The notes below the pieces were generated by a model that saw only the letters and a program-made list of their open reading frames with translations, ran no database searches and had not been told where the DNA came from. From the NCBI RefSeq assembly GCF_042610375.1, contig NZ_JBGJZL010000004.1, positions 124,001-188,000 on the forward strand: DNA of 64,000 nucleotides. Direction: 5' to 3'. The DNA is from CTSoil-075 sp042610375. GTDB lineage: Bacteria; Bacillota; Negativicutes; DSM-13327. The translations under genes and the position numbers were made by a program. Below, piece after piece: positions 8,083 through 16,811 of this stretch; the first letter of the stretch is position 1; every line of letters begins with the position of its first letter.

Positions 8083-9129
8083 ATGATAATAAAAGTAGGA
8101 ATTAACGGCTTTGGACGCATTGGGAGAATGTGTTTACGAGCAGCGTTAGAAAATGAGAATATAGAAGTTGTTGCTGTTAACAGCACGTCAGATACTATTG
8201 CGTCTGCTCGCCTTCTAGAATATGATTCAATACATGGTAGACTTAACAAAGAAATTAAAGTAACTAACGATGAAATCATAATTGATGGACATCCCATAAA
8301 AATAATTTCTGATCGTAATCCTGCGAATCTTCCTTGGGGTAAACTTGGAGTCGATATTGTTATTGAATCTACAGGAAAATTTAATTCTGGTAAAGATTGT
8401 GAAGTTCACTTGAGAAATGGTGCAAAAAAAGTTATCATATCTGCGCCGGCCAGCGACTCTATTCCTACAATTGTTTTAGGTGTTAACGAAAATATTTATC
8501 AGCCTAAAATCCATCATGTTATATCTAATGCATCTTGCACGACAAACTGCTTAGCTCCTATTATCAAAGTAATCCATGATAACTTTGGAATTACTAATGG
8601 TTTAATGTCAACCGTTCATGCCTTTACTACAGATCAACGAAGCTTAGACAATAGTCATAAAGATCCGCGTCGATCAAGAGGTTGTATGCAATCCATAGTT
8701 CCAACATCAACAGGAGCTGCCAAAGCCATTGGTCTTGTGATACCTGAGCTAAAGGGAAAGTTAAACGGAGTTTCCTTACGCGTTCCAGTACCAAATGTAT
8801 CTTTGGTGGATTTAGTTGTCGAGCTAGAACAGGACGTTACCGTTGATACGATTAATAACGCTTTGCGTACTGCATCTGAAAGCTCTATGTTGGGGATACT
8901 TGAATACTGTGATAAGCCTCTCGTTTCCGTTGACTTTTTGGGCAATAAACACTCGGCTATTGTAGATGCCCTATCAACATTAGTGATTGAAAAACGAAAA
9001 GCAAAAATTCTTGCATGGTATGATAATGAATGGGGATATTCTTGTCGTGTTGTTGAACTGGCACAGCACCTAGGTAAAATTCTGCATGAAGAAGAAAGCA
9101 AAAATATCAAGACAAAAGCTGTAGGATAG
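8083..9129 (+). CDS. Glyceraldehyde-3-phosphate dehydrogenase, GapB-like (probably gluconeogenic)
   Basis: This 348-residue GAPDH has the NAD(P)-binding GINGFGRIGR start, the active-site SNASCTTNCLAP (catalytic Cys near residue 152) and WYDNEWGYSCR near the C terminus. The segment after beta-2 reads VNSTSD rather than the NDL found in glycolytic NAD enzymes. Loss of that Asp is typical of NADP-using GapB forms. Other GapB-like features are STGKFN and the proline-rich PVPNVSLVDLV. It follows pckA with AGGAGG 6 bases before its ATG, so it probably serves gluconeogenesis. Cofactor preference is inferred. Confidence 0.85.
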   Translation: MIIKVGINGFGRIGRMCLRAALENENIEVVAVNSTSDTIASARLLEYDSIHGRLNKEIKVTNDEIIIDGHPIKIISDRNPANLPWGKLGVDIVIESTGKFNSGKDCEVHLRNGAKKVIISAPASDSIPTIVLGVNENIYQPKIHHVISNASCTTNCLAPIIKVIHDNFGITNGLMSTVHAFTTDQRSLDNSHKDPRRSRGCMQSIVPTSTGAAKAIGLVIPELKGKLNGVSLRVPVPNVSLVDLVVELEQDVTVDTINNALRTASESSMLGILEYCDKPLVSVDFLGNKHSAIVDALSTLVIEKRKAKILAWYDNEWGYSCRVVELAQHLGKILHEEESKNIKTKAVG

Positions 9130-9201
9130 TAATAATAAAGGAGTTATCTACCGATATAGTAAAACTGGTAAATATCTTTTTGTAGTACTATTTTATGCAA
9201 G

Positions 9202-9243
9202 AATCCTCCTATTGTAGTAAAAGCTACAATAGGAGGATTTTTT
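9202..9243. terminator. Bidirectional terminator between gap and LysR gene
   Basis: A perfect 16-bp stem (9202-9217 with 9224-9239) has a 6-base loop, T run on the plus side and A-rich flank on the other. It lies between convergent genes. Confidence 0.85.
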
Positions 9244-9244
9244 A

Positions 9245-10123
9245 CTAGTCATTATAAGAATAGTTATTTACAAAATCAATAAAGGCTTTGCAGGCAAGAG
9301 GTAAGACTTTATCTGGTTTCCAGATGAGACCCATATCGAGGAAGAGGCGGGGAGAAAGTGGAATCTTGGTCATATGTCTTGCTTCTTTGATTGAATTAAC
9401 GGGTAGAAAGGAGATTCCAACTCCTTTGGCAACGAATGCTTTAATGGTCTGAATTTGATTAGTGGATAGGGCAACCTTAGGTGTTGCGCCAATTTTAGCA
9501 TATTCATCTAGGATGATTTGTCGCAGGAGGAATCCTTCATTGTAAAGAATCATAGGCTCATCTTTTAATTGATCAAAAGTTAAAAAAGGCTCCTTACTGA
9601 GGGGATGGTCAGTAGGAAGGCAAACAACAATCTGTTGTGAAGTGATCAGGTGTGAATGGAAGTCAGTTGAATCAGGTGGTAAAATAATCAAACCAACGTG
9701 AACATTTTCTTCTTGGACTAAATCGATAGCTGCTGAGGAGCCATCTTCAATAACTAACATTTCAAGAGAAGGATATTTATCTTTAAAAGCGGCAAATAGA
9801 TCGGGAAATACATAAGCTCCTAGTAATGGGGGAACAGCGATTCGAAACGTGCCTCGTGTCAAAGTCTTATATTCTGCCATGGTATTTTGCGCATCAAGTA
9901 TACGTGATAAGATATCCTGTGCTAAAGTAAGAAACACCTTACCTTCTTCAGTTAAACTTACTCTTTTTTGTGTTCTGTCTAGAAGATGAAAACCTAGCTC
10001 TTCTTCTAATTTGTGGACGGATTTAGAAATAGCAGGTTGGGAGATGTGCAGTCTTTTCGCCGCTGCCGTAAAGTTTTCTAATTCGGAAACAGTAACAAAA
10101 TATTCTAATTCTCGTATATCCAT
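9245..10123 (-). CDS. LysR-family transcriptional regulator
   Basis: This 292-residue protein has an N-terminal winged helix-turn-helix (MDIRELEYFVTVSELENFT..., HISQPAISKSVHKLEEELG, about residues 1-60) and a C-terminal LysR substrate-binding domain. GGAGTG 7 bases before the ATG at 10123 favours this start over one eight codons upstream. The palindrome at 10143-10163 overlaps its promoter region. A related palindrome lies before the FAH gene, so it probably represses itself and activates or represses that gene. The effector is unknown. Confidence 0.9.
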   Translation of the reverse strand: MDIRELEYFVTVSELENFTAAAKRLHISQPAISKSVHKLEEELGFHLLDRTQKRVSLTEEGKVFLTLAQDILSRILDAQNTMAEYKTLTRGTFRIAVPPLLGAYVFPDLFAAFKDKYPSLEMLVIEDGSSAAIDLVQEENVHVGLIILPPDSTDFHSHLITSQQIVVCLPTDHPLSKEPFLTFDQLKDEPMILYNEGFLLRQIILDEYAKIGATPKVALSTNQIQTIKAFVAKGVGISFLPVNSIKEARHMTKIPLSPRLFLDMGLIWKPDKVLPLACKAFIDFVNNYSYND

Positions 10124-10142
10124 GTATTGTTCACTCCGTTGT

Positions 10143-10163
10143 ATCATAACTTATTGTTATCAT
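10143..10163. promoter_or_regulatory. Palindromic LysR-type operator candidate 1
   Basis: ATAAC-N5-GTTAT (10146-10160) fits a LysR T-N11-A box and extends almost symmetrically to 10143-10163. It stands 20 bases upstream of the LysR start, the usual autoregulatory position. Confidence 0.5.
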
Positions 10164-10416
10164 ACTAGTCTTATATCAACGTTCTGTCAAGCCTTTCCAG
10201 TTGTGAATTATGTAACTAGAAATGATCATTTACTGTCAAAATAGCTGAGATTTTTATTGTGTTGATTATTTTAGATGAAATCAAAAATAGAATCATTTTT
10301 TAATTTCGTGTAGGAGTTACAAAGATTTTGATCTCTTGCAGAGGGGGGCATAAGAAAAAATGTCCTTACTAAGATTATTAAAAGTCGAGTTGTGATTGTT
10401 AAAGGGCATAATAATT

Positions 10417-10431
10417 ATAACTTATAGTTAT
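10417..10431. promoter_or_regulatory. Palindromic LysR-type operator candidate 2
   Basis: ATAACTTATAGTTAT has the same ATAAC-N5-GTTAT form, differing from candidate 1 only in the spacer. It is 120 bases before the FAH-family gene. Between the two operators I see only A/T-rich promoter-like DNA. Confidence 0.5.
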
Positions 10432-10552
10432 TGTATCATGATTACTCGGTATTTTCATTATGTTTCTTATAGGCATATAATAGGGATAAAGATGCTGGTA
10501 TTCGAGATTGACTTAGAAAAAATATCAATGGATATAAGTGAGGAGAATTATC

Positions 10553-11464
10553 ATGGGAAAAGAAACAGTATTAGATACAGTTGAATCAACTTTGTTAAAT
10601 GAACAAAATTTATTAGAGATGGCTTGTGGAGATTTAATCTCCACATCAAAAAAAATAGATAGTGTTAGCAATTCGTTAGAAGTTTCTCAAAAGATCGTAA
10701 GGTATCAAGGTAAGGATGAAAAAATACATTATGGCACGATTGATGGGGAAAAAGTATTTCAGCTTGAAAGTGGGTTTGCTGAAATCGCGCAGGGGATATT
10801 TAATTATGATGGTGTAGAGATTCTGCTAACCGACGTCAAAATTTTGATTCCTGTTGAGCCAACAAAAGTTGTAAATTTCGGATGGACATATGCTGGTCAT
10901 GCAAAAGAAACGGGAGGAACGGCAAATCTTAAAGAACCATTTCTTTTTTTAAAGCCGCAGTCAGCATTGATTGCAGATCAAGAAACCATTTGTCTGCCCC
11001 CTATTGACTTGACCAATAAGGTTGAGTTAGAAGGTGAAGTTGCACTTGTTATTGGTAAAAGCGGGAAAAACATTAAAGAAGAAGAAGCTCTTGATTATGT
11101 CTTAGGTTATACTGTCTTTAATGATGTTACAGCTCGCGATTTAACTAAGAGTGATCCTCAGTTTACTCGTGGTAAAGGATTTGATACATTTGGACCTATC
11201 GGACCTTGGATCGTAACAGGAATTGATCCAACTCACTTGAAAATTGTGACAACATTAAATGGAAAAGTTGTACAAGATGGTAATACTTCTCAAATGTCCT
11301 TGCGTATACCATTTCTAATTAGCTGGGTTTCACAAATCATGACACTAGAGCCTGGCGATGTACTAGCACTTGGATCACCATCAGGTTCGTGTGCAATGCA
11401 AACGGGCGATGTAGTCAGCGTAGAAGTTGAGCATATTGGAAAATTAACGAACTATGTGAAATAA
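10553..11464 (+). CDS. Fumarylacetoacetate hydrolase family protein
   Basis: A 303-residue protein whose residues from about 90 onward match the FAH fold (acylpyruvate hydrolase, 2-hydroxyhepta-2,4-dienedioate isomerase and oxaloacetate decarboxylase group). Metal-binding acidic residues appear in VELEGEVALVIGKSG and NDVTARDL; GDVLALGSPSG is the family C-terminal motif. The first 45 or so residues are an extra helical N-terminal stretch not typical of the core domain. AGGAGA lies 6 bases before the chosen ATG. The exact substrate is not predictable; the divergent LysR gene probably controls it. Confidence 0.8.
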   Translation: MGKETVLDTVESTLLNEQNLLEMACGDLISTSKKIDSVSNSLEVSQKIVRYQGKDEKIHYGTIDGEKVFQLESGFAEIAQGIFNYDGVEILLTDVKILIPVEPTKVVNFGWTYAGHAKETGGTANLKEPFLFLKPQSALIADQETICLPPIDLTNKVELEGEVALVIGKSGKNIKEEEALDYVLGYTVFNDVTARDLTKSDPQFTRGKGFDTFGPIGPWIVTGIDPTHLKIVTTLNGKVVQDGNTSQMSLRIPFLISWVSQIMTLEPGDVLALGSPSGSCAMQTGDVVSVEVEHIGKLTNYVK

Positions 11465-11480
11465 GAACATTATATCATCA

Positions 11481-11616
11481 GAAAAGACTTGGCTGAATAT
11501 GCCGAGTCTTTTCTTTACGTAATCAGAAAACATAACACTTTCTTGATTGTAAGTAAGGGCAACTAAGACTTTGGTCTATGCTGAGGCTTGGCCGAAGTCA
11601 AGTTTTCTTTATGAAT
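11481..11616 (+). repeat. Interspersed intergenic repeat, copy 2
   Basis: It begins with a terminator-like hairpin (GAAAAGACTTGGC... with GCCGAGTCTTTTC), which probably ends the FAH transcript. Then follow GTAATC, AGAAA-N9-TTTCT and GATTGT. GTAATC/GATTGT pair with two wobbles. The 3' half carries AACTAAGACTTT and a GAGGCTTG...CAAGTTTTC segment. It is about 70-75 percent similar to copy 1 by eye. Confidence 0.6.
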
Positions 11617-11763
11617 TAGTATTGAAGTCTTTAGAAATTACAAATAGTAATAAACATAATGAACAAAATCTATATTTAAAAAAAATAATGTTTTATAATA
11701 AATACGATTCGGTAAAAAATAACATTTCTATTTTAAGTGATTTAAAGTAATAAATATTTTTAT

Positions 11764-11857
11764 AGAATCAGAACGTAGAACATACTCTAACTCTAGGTAA
11801 AAGCGACTAAGGTTCTGCTGGATCTGAAGAGTTGGTATATACCAACTTTTTTTCTTA
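11764..11857 (+). repeat. Interspersed intergenic repeat, copy 3 (diverged), ending in a terminator
   Basis: Recognisable landmarks are GAATCAGAA at the 5' end, GCGACTAAGGTTCTGC in the middle, and a final palindromic hairpin AGTTGGTATATACCAACT (11830-11847) followed by TTTTTTT. The 5' hairpin seen in copies 1 and 4 is degenerate here. It lies right before a chemoreceptor gene, and the terminator would precede that gene's RBS. Confidence 0.45.
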
Positions 11858-11882
11858 TAAAGCGGAAAAGGGGGAAATATAA

Positions 11883-13925
11883 ATGTCATTTAGTTTTAAA
11901 AGTATTCGAGTTCGTCTTATGTTTATCGGTGGTCTTATTTTATTTTTTTCTTTAGGAATTCTTGCTTTAGGTAGTTATTATTATTCCAGTCAGTTCTTAT
12001 CAAAAAGTGTTGATGAGACTGCGATATCCATTGGTTCTGACTATTCTCATAGGGTTCAAGGGCAAGTGAGAGATGTAACAACCAGACTTGAAGAGTTGGC
12101 GAGTAGTCAACAAATAAGAAATATAAAGGATTCCAATAACCAAAAACAGGCTATGGCAGATAGTTTGAAACGGATTGAAGAATTGGATATGATTACATTT
12201 ATTTATCTTGATGGAACAGCTATTAGGGCTTCGGGAGAAAAATCTAAGGGCTATACAGATCGAGAGTATTTCAAGAAGGTCCAAAGCAGCCGACAATCTT
12301 ATGTATCAGAAATATTGGTTTCGCGATCGACAGGTAAGCTTTCCGCTATCATTGCTGTACCTGTTATGGATAATGGAGAACTTAAAGGAATTATAACTGG
12401 TACATATCTATTAGAAAAAGTAAGTTCTTTGGTTAAGGATGTTAAACTAAAAGAATCAGGTTATGGCTTTTTGATCGATGGTAAAGGTATGATTATTGCT
12501 GATGGGAAAAGGCCAGAAATTATTAGTAAAATAAATCTTACTGAAAAGAAAATAAATCCTGAAGTACAATTACCAATACAAGAACTTGATGACTCTTTGA
12601 TGGCTTTATATAAAACGAGTGTGGAATCTAAACAACAAATAAGTGGGACTTATTCTTTTATTGATGGGATTAAGCAAGTTGCAGTTTTTACTCCTGTACA
12701 CCTTGCTGGAGGACAAAATTGGACATTGATTGTAGCGGCACCTGAGAATGAAGCGATTCGTGAAGTTACAAATTTAACATGGAAGTTATTGCTAATGTCC
12801 ATTGGCTGTATTGCTTTTGCATTAATGATTGTAATGTATTTTAGTGGGAAATTTTCTCGACCAATTATTCTTATGCGTGATCGAGCATTACAAGTTGCAG
12901 GAGGAGAGCTGAGAATTGAGAAAATTATCACTCATAGCCAAGATGAGCTAGGGGAGTTGGCAAATAGTTTCAATACAATGACAGAGTATCTGAGGGATTT
13001 GGTTGAGCAAGTTCAAGTTGAGTCTCATCATGTAAAAATAGCAAGCGAAGAATTAACGGCCAGCTCAGAGCAATCAGCTTTTTCCGGCAATCAGGTAGCT
13101 GGATCTTTAACAGAATTGGCCTGTAGTAGCCAAGAACAGCGTAGGGAGATTGCAGAAGTGGCAGAGGCAATAAAACAGATGGCAATCACGCTGCAACAAA
13201 TCTCAGTGAATGTAGCTGAAGTCACTGCTGCGGCTAATCATACGGTCAAGCTAACAGAGTCTGGTCAGGAGGGGGCCGATTGTGCAGTTAGTCAGATCAG
13301 TAGTATTGGAAAAGGTACAAAGGAAGTTGGCCATGCTATCAATGAATTAGAAAATAGTTCTCAAAAAATTAGTGAGATCGTCAATTTGATTTCTGGTATA
13401 GCGGGACAGACTAATTTACTTGCCCTTAATGCTGCCATTGAGGCTGCAAGAGCTGGGGAGCAAGGCAAAGGATTTGCTGTTGTTGCAGATGAAGTACGGA
13501 AATTAGCAGAACAGTCCCAGCAAGCTGCTAGGGAAATTGCTGCTTTAATTAAAAATAACACTGCAGGTATTAGTAAAGCAGTACAGGCTATGGATCAGGG
13601 GAGCAAAGATGTTGAGAAAGGAATCATTCTTGTTAGTGCTGTTGGGGATGATTTTAAGAATATTTCTCAAGCTATTTATCAATTGTCGAATCAAGTAAGG
13701 GAAATATTGATTGCCATCGAAGATATGGATGTCGTTAGCCAGCGTATTGTAACTACAGTGGCTAACATTGAAATTTTTAGTAAAGTTGCAGTTTCTGAGG
13801 CTGAAAATGTTTCCGCTGCAACTCAGGAACAATCTGCATCCATTGAAGAAATAGCATCCTCTAGCCAGGAACTTGCTAAATTAGCAGAAAATCTCCAACA
13901 AACAATTAATAAATTCAATATTTAA
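11883..13925 (+). CDS. Methyl-accepting chemotaxis protein with extracellular dCache-like domain
   Basis: A 680-residue chemoreceptor. A transmembrane helix is near residues 12-33. A long extracellular region with Cache features (FIYLDGTAIRASGEKSKGYTDREYF, GYGFLIDGKG) spans about 35-295. A second membrane helix near 298-320 leads to a HAMP domain and a cytoplasmic signalling hairpin with the conserved tip QTNLLALNAAIEAARAGEQ. It senses a small ligand outside and controls CheA; Cache domains often bind carboxylates or amino acids. GGGGG lies 7-8 bases before the ATG. It forms its own unit, closed by the terminator at 13950. Confidence 0.92.
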   Translation: MSFSFKSIRVRLMFIGGLILFFSLGILALGSYYYSSQFLSKSVDETAISIGSDYSHRVQGQVRDVTTRLEELASSQQIRNIKDSNNQKQAMADSLKRIEELDMITFIYLDGTAIRASGEKSKGYTDREYFKKVQSSRQSYVSEILVSRSTGKLSAIIAVPVMDNGELKGIITGTYLLEKVSSLVKDVKLKESGYGFLIDGKGMIIADGKRPEIISKINLTEKKINPEVQLPIQELDDSLMALYKTSVESKQQISGTYSFIDGIKQVAVFTPVHLAGGQNWTLIVAAPENEAIREVTNLTWKLLLMSIGCIAFALMIVMYFSGKFSRPIILMRDRALQVAGGELRIEKIITHSQDELGELANSFNTMTEYLRDLVEQVQVESHHVKIASEELTASSEQSAFSGNQVAGSLTELACSSQEQRREIAEVAEAIKQMAITLQQISVNVAEVTAAANHTVKLTESGQEGADCAVSQISSIGKGTKEVGHAINELENSSQKISEIVNLISGIAGQTNLLALNAAIEAARAGEQGKGFAVVADEVRKLAEQSQQAAREIAALIKNNTAGISKAVQAMDQGSKDVEKGIILVSAVGDDFKNISQAIYQLSNQVREILIAIEDMDVVSQRIVTTVANIEIFSKVAVSEAENVSAATQEQSASIEEIASSSQELAKLAENLQQTINKFNI

Positions 13926-13949
13926 TACTTAATAATGATTCCGTCTAAG

Positions 13950-14003
13950 AAAAACAGCGAGTAGAGAGGAAGTAGCATACAACCCTTTACTCGCTGTTTT
14001 TTC
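13950..14003 (+). terminator. Terminator after the first chemoreceptor
   Basis: A 14-bp stem, AAAAACAGCGAGTA (13950-13963) with TACTCGCTGTTTTT (13988-14001), is followed by T residues. Confidence 0.85.
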
Positions 14004-14092
14004 ATGAGAATATTATTTTCTTAATATTACTTTAAAATAAATTTTTTTAAAAATTTAATAATTTTGAATTAAAAGGAAGGATTAGGTTGTTA

Positions 14093-14101
14093 TTTGTCGA
14101 A
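14093..14101 (+). promoter_or_regulatory. Spo0A box-like site
   Basis: TTTGTCGAA matches the Spo0A box consensus (TTTGTCRAA) exactly, 164 bases before the second chemoreceptor. The binding role is inferred. Confidence 0.35.
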
Positions 14102-14136
14102 TTTATGGAAATGAAGATGGTATAGGAGGTTTTACT

Positions 14137-14223
14137 GTGAATAGTAAAAAAAATTGGTTTTGCAATGCTTCTTCTTTTATTTGTCTTCTATCAAATCTCG
14201 AAAGTTTGAACACAAATCAATAA
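14137..14223 (+). CDS. Possible small ORF interrupted at an A8 tract
   Basis: A GTG with TAGGAGG 7-8 bases upstream opens a 28-codon frame. After eight A residues (14146-14153) this frame has no pattern. The frame reached by losing one A encodes a short hydrophobic segment (GFAMLLLLFVFYQISKV) ending in TGA. The good RBS suggests a real small membrane peptide, either frameshifted (mutation or sequencing error) or expressed by slippage on the A run. No family is recognised. Confidence 0.25.
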   Translation: MNSKKNWFCNASSFICLLSNLESLNTNQ

Positions 14224-14256
14224 ACTTGCAATACTATAAAGAAGGGGGAGGGTCAA

Positions 14257-15972
14257 ATGACCTTTTTTGACAATTTAAAAATAAGTTCTAAACTAAGTAT
14301 ATTAATTATAATCGCATTGCTATCGCTGGGGATAATCGGATATACAGGATATTATTATCTTCAAGAAGCAAATACGGATATGAAATTGTTATATTCAGAT
14401 CGATTAATTCCAGTTAAATTAACTAATCAAATTATTACTAATATGGCAACAGCAAATGCAGCAACGTTAGAATTAATGGTTACAGTAGATGGGAAAAGAA
14501 ATAAAGAATTAAAACAGACGATTGATGAAATTGGCACACAATCAAATACTATTTATGCAGAACTTGCAAAATCTCGTTTAGATTCTAAAGGAAAAGACTT
14601 ATTTGGAAAAGTAGAGGCAATAAGAGGAAAATACCGTGATGTTAGAAAGCAGGTCATTGAATTAGCACTTCAAAATAAAAATGTGGAAGCATATGCAATA
14701 TATACCACGCAGTTATATCCAATCTCTATAGAATTTGTACGCAATTTAAACGAGTTTGCTGCTTACTATTCGATGTTAGCTGAAAAAACTAATGGGGATA
14801 ATCAAGCAGCTTTTGAAAAGGCAATGAAAATTACAATCAGTGTACTAGTGCTAGCCTTCATCATTCTAGTTATGAGTGGATGGTACATAACTAAGATTAT
14901 ACGAGATCCGTTAATCTTAATGGTGGTAGCTTGTAAAGAGCTCGCAGCTGGTGATTTCCGTAATAAAACTCGAAAAGTACTGAGGAAAGATGAGATTGGT
15001 CAAGTCGCTGATGCCTTAGCTGATATGCGAATGACTCTTGGCAAATTAGTGAAAAATATTAATGAATCGGCTGAACAATTAGCGGGATCTGCAGAAGAAT
15101 TAACAGTGAGTGCTGAACAGTCGGCCCAGGCGGCTAATCAAGTTGCTCAATCCATTACAGATGTAGCAAGCGGTGCAAATCAACAATTAAACATAACGAG
15201 TAATACCTCCATGATTGTGCAAGAAATGTCAACTCGTATTCATCAAGTTGCCATTAATGCCAGCGAAGTAGCTGGGCAAACAGCACAAGCAGCTGACAAA
15301 GCAACAGAAGGAAATAAGTCGGTAGATAAAGCGGTCAATCAGATGATTTCTATCGAACAAACCGTAACCACTTCTGCTCAAGTGGTAAGCAAATTAGGAG
15401 AGCGGTCTAAGGAAATTGGACAGATTATAGATACAATTTCTGGAATTGCAGGACAGACAAATTTATTGGCTCTCAATGCTGCCATTGAAGCTGCTAGGGC
15501 AGGAGAACAAGGACGTGGATTTGCCGTAGTTGCAGAAGAAGTTCGGAAGCTGGCGGAACAATCACAAGATGCAGCTAAGCAAATTGCTGTACTGATTGGT
15601 GAAATTCAAGGAGATACTGATAAAGCTGTTGTTGCTATGAACGCTGGTACGCGTGAAGTTAAGTTAGGAGCCGAGGTTGTGAATGCCTCCGGAAAAGCAT
15701 TTCAAGAAATTGCAAATATTGTAAATCAAGTATCAGGTCAGACCAAAGAAATATCGATGGCTATGGAGGTCATGTCTGGTGGTAGTCAACAGATTGTTGG
15801 AGCAGTAAAGGAAATTGATGAAGTAAGCAAGAAGGTATCTGGTGAAGCACAGACCGTGTCGGCTGCAACGGAAGAGCAATCAGCATCCATGGAGGAAGTT
15901 GCTTCTGCTAGTCAAGCGTTGGCTCATTTATCTATGGATCTTCGTGAGGCTGTCAGTAAGTTCCAGACTTAA
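14257..15972 (+). CDS. Methyl-accepting chemotaxis protein with four-helix-bundle sensor
   Basis: A 571-residue chemoreceptor. Its first membrane helix is near residues 12-32. A mostly helical periplasmic-type region (about 35-185, 4HB_MCP type) is followed by a second helix near 190-212, a HAMP domain (about 213-268) and the MCP signalling domain with QTNLLALNAAIEAARAGEQ. Its sensor is quite different from the neighbouring receptor's Cache region, so the two probably sense different cues. GGGGGAGGG lies 5-6 bases before the ATG. Confidence 0.92.
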   Translation: MTFFDNLKISSKLSILIIIALLSLGIIGYTGYYYLQEANTDMKLLYSDRLIPVKLTNQIITNMATANAATLELMVTVDGKRNKELKQTIDEIGTQSNTIYAELAKSRLDSKGKDLFGKVEAIRGKYRDVRKQVIELALQNKNVEAYAIYTTQLYPISIEFVRNLNEFAAYYSMLAEKTNGDNQAAFEKAMKITISVLVLAFIILVMSGWYITKIIRDPLILMVVACKELAAGDFRNKTRKVLRKDEIGQVADALADMRMTLGKLVKNINESAEQLAGSAEELTVSAEQSAQAANQVAQSITDVASGANQQLNITSNTSMIVQEMSTRIHQVAINASEVAGQTAQAADKATEGNKSVDKAVNQMISIEQTVTTSAQVVSKLGERSKEIGQIIDTISGIAGQTNLLALNAAIEAARAGEQGRGFAVVAEEVRKLAEQSQDAAKQIAVLIGEIQGDTDKAVVAMNAGTREVKLGAEVVNASGKAFQEIANIVNQVSGQTKEISMAMEVMSGGSQQIVGAVKEIDEVSKKVSGEAQTVSAATEEQSASMEEVASASQALAHLSMDLREAVSKFQT

Positions 15973-16033
15973 TAGGAATGTAGATCGTGTACTGTAATGG
16001 TGGACTCTGCTTATGAGATAAGAATATGAGAAA

Positions 16034-16076
16034 GAGGCTATGGGAACTCCCTTATGAGTTTTACCATAGCCTTTTC
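16034..16076 (+). terminator. Terminator after the second chemoreceptor
   Basis: AGGCTATGG (16035-16043) pairs with CCATAGCCT (16064-16072), with further inner pairing AACTC/GAGTT and a TTTTCTGTTG tail. It may also serve the converging DUF441 gene. Confidence 0.8.
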
Positions 16077-16108
16077 TGTTGTTATACTAATTTTTTGTAA
16101 GCTTATTT

Positions 16109-16564
16109 TTATTTGAATAAACCTAATAGACTTATCACTAAAGAGACCATTCCGCCAGCAATAAGTGGTCCGACAGCCAGTCCGTGAAAGAAGCAAACCC
16201 CAATGATTGTACCAAAAACCAGTGCTGTGACGGTTTCAGGTGTTTCCCTCATAAATGGTAGACCTTGTCCGGCTACCCAGGCGACAAAAATGCCGATCAT
16301 AATCGCTACAAGACCAATTGGATTTTTGAACGAGTCAAACATACTGTTGATTGATATACGTCCTTGTGCGATGGGGGTCAGCACTGCTAAAGTTAAAATG
16401 ATAATACCAAAATTGATACCATGGCTTTCGATATAAGGAAACCAAGCTTCAAGGCCGAGGAGTTTTATCAATAATAACAGTAAAGCAGCGATGGACACAG
16501 AGTAGTTATTGCCGATAACCGATAATACTAAAATAATAAGGAGAGGTAAGTTATCCAAATTCAT
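16109..16564 (-). CDS. DUF441 (UPF0756) family membrane protein
   Basis: A 151-residue protein that is almost entirely hydrophobic, with four or five predicted membrane helices. It resembles the DUF441/YeaL family (for example LIILVLSVIGNN at the start, TPIAQGRI in the middle and GLAVGPLIAGGMVSL near the end). The molecular function of this family is unknown. It stands alone on the minus strand between the chemoreceptor and ilvB. Confidence 0.82.
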   Translation of the reverse strand: MNLDNLPLLIILVLSVIGNNYSVSIAALLLLLIKLLGLEAWFPYIESHGINFGIIILTLAVLTPIAQGRISINSMFDSFKNPIGLVAIMIGIFVAWVAGQGLPFMRETPETVTALVFGTIIGVCFFHGLAVGPLIAGGMVSLVISLLGLFK

Positions 16565-16724
16565 TCATTCACACCCTATGTATTATTTAATCATTAATAT
16601 GATCATTCACAAGAAAAATTACTTTTTTATCATCATAAACTAAAAACATAAGAAAAATCAACTTTTTAAATTATTTTAAAAATAGTAATAAACAAGAAGT
16701 AACGATTGTAAGAACTTTAATATG

Positions 16725-16746
16725 ATATGTGTAAAATTACACATAT
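16725..16746. promoter_or_regulatory. Palindrome upstream of ilvB
   Basis: ATATGTGTA-AAAT-TACACATAT is a perfect 9-bp inverted repeat about 65 bases before ilvB. TATAAT-like sequences follow at about 16757-16772. It may be an operator. I saw no T-box or leucine-type leader in the 247 bases before ilvB. Confidence 0.4.
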
Positions 16747-16811
16747 ATGCAAAAGTTATAATATGTATTATAATACTGTAAAGGGAACAGGTAGAATAGG
16801 AGGACGTTAGT

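Noticed and set aside
16565..16811. T-box or leader peptide before ilvB
   Set aside because: No T-box sequence, specifier hairpin, terminator or run of Leu/Val/Ile codons was visible, only a 9-bp palindrome.
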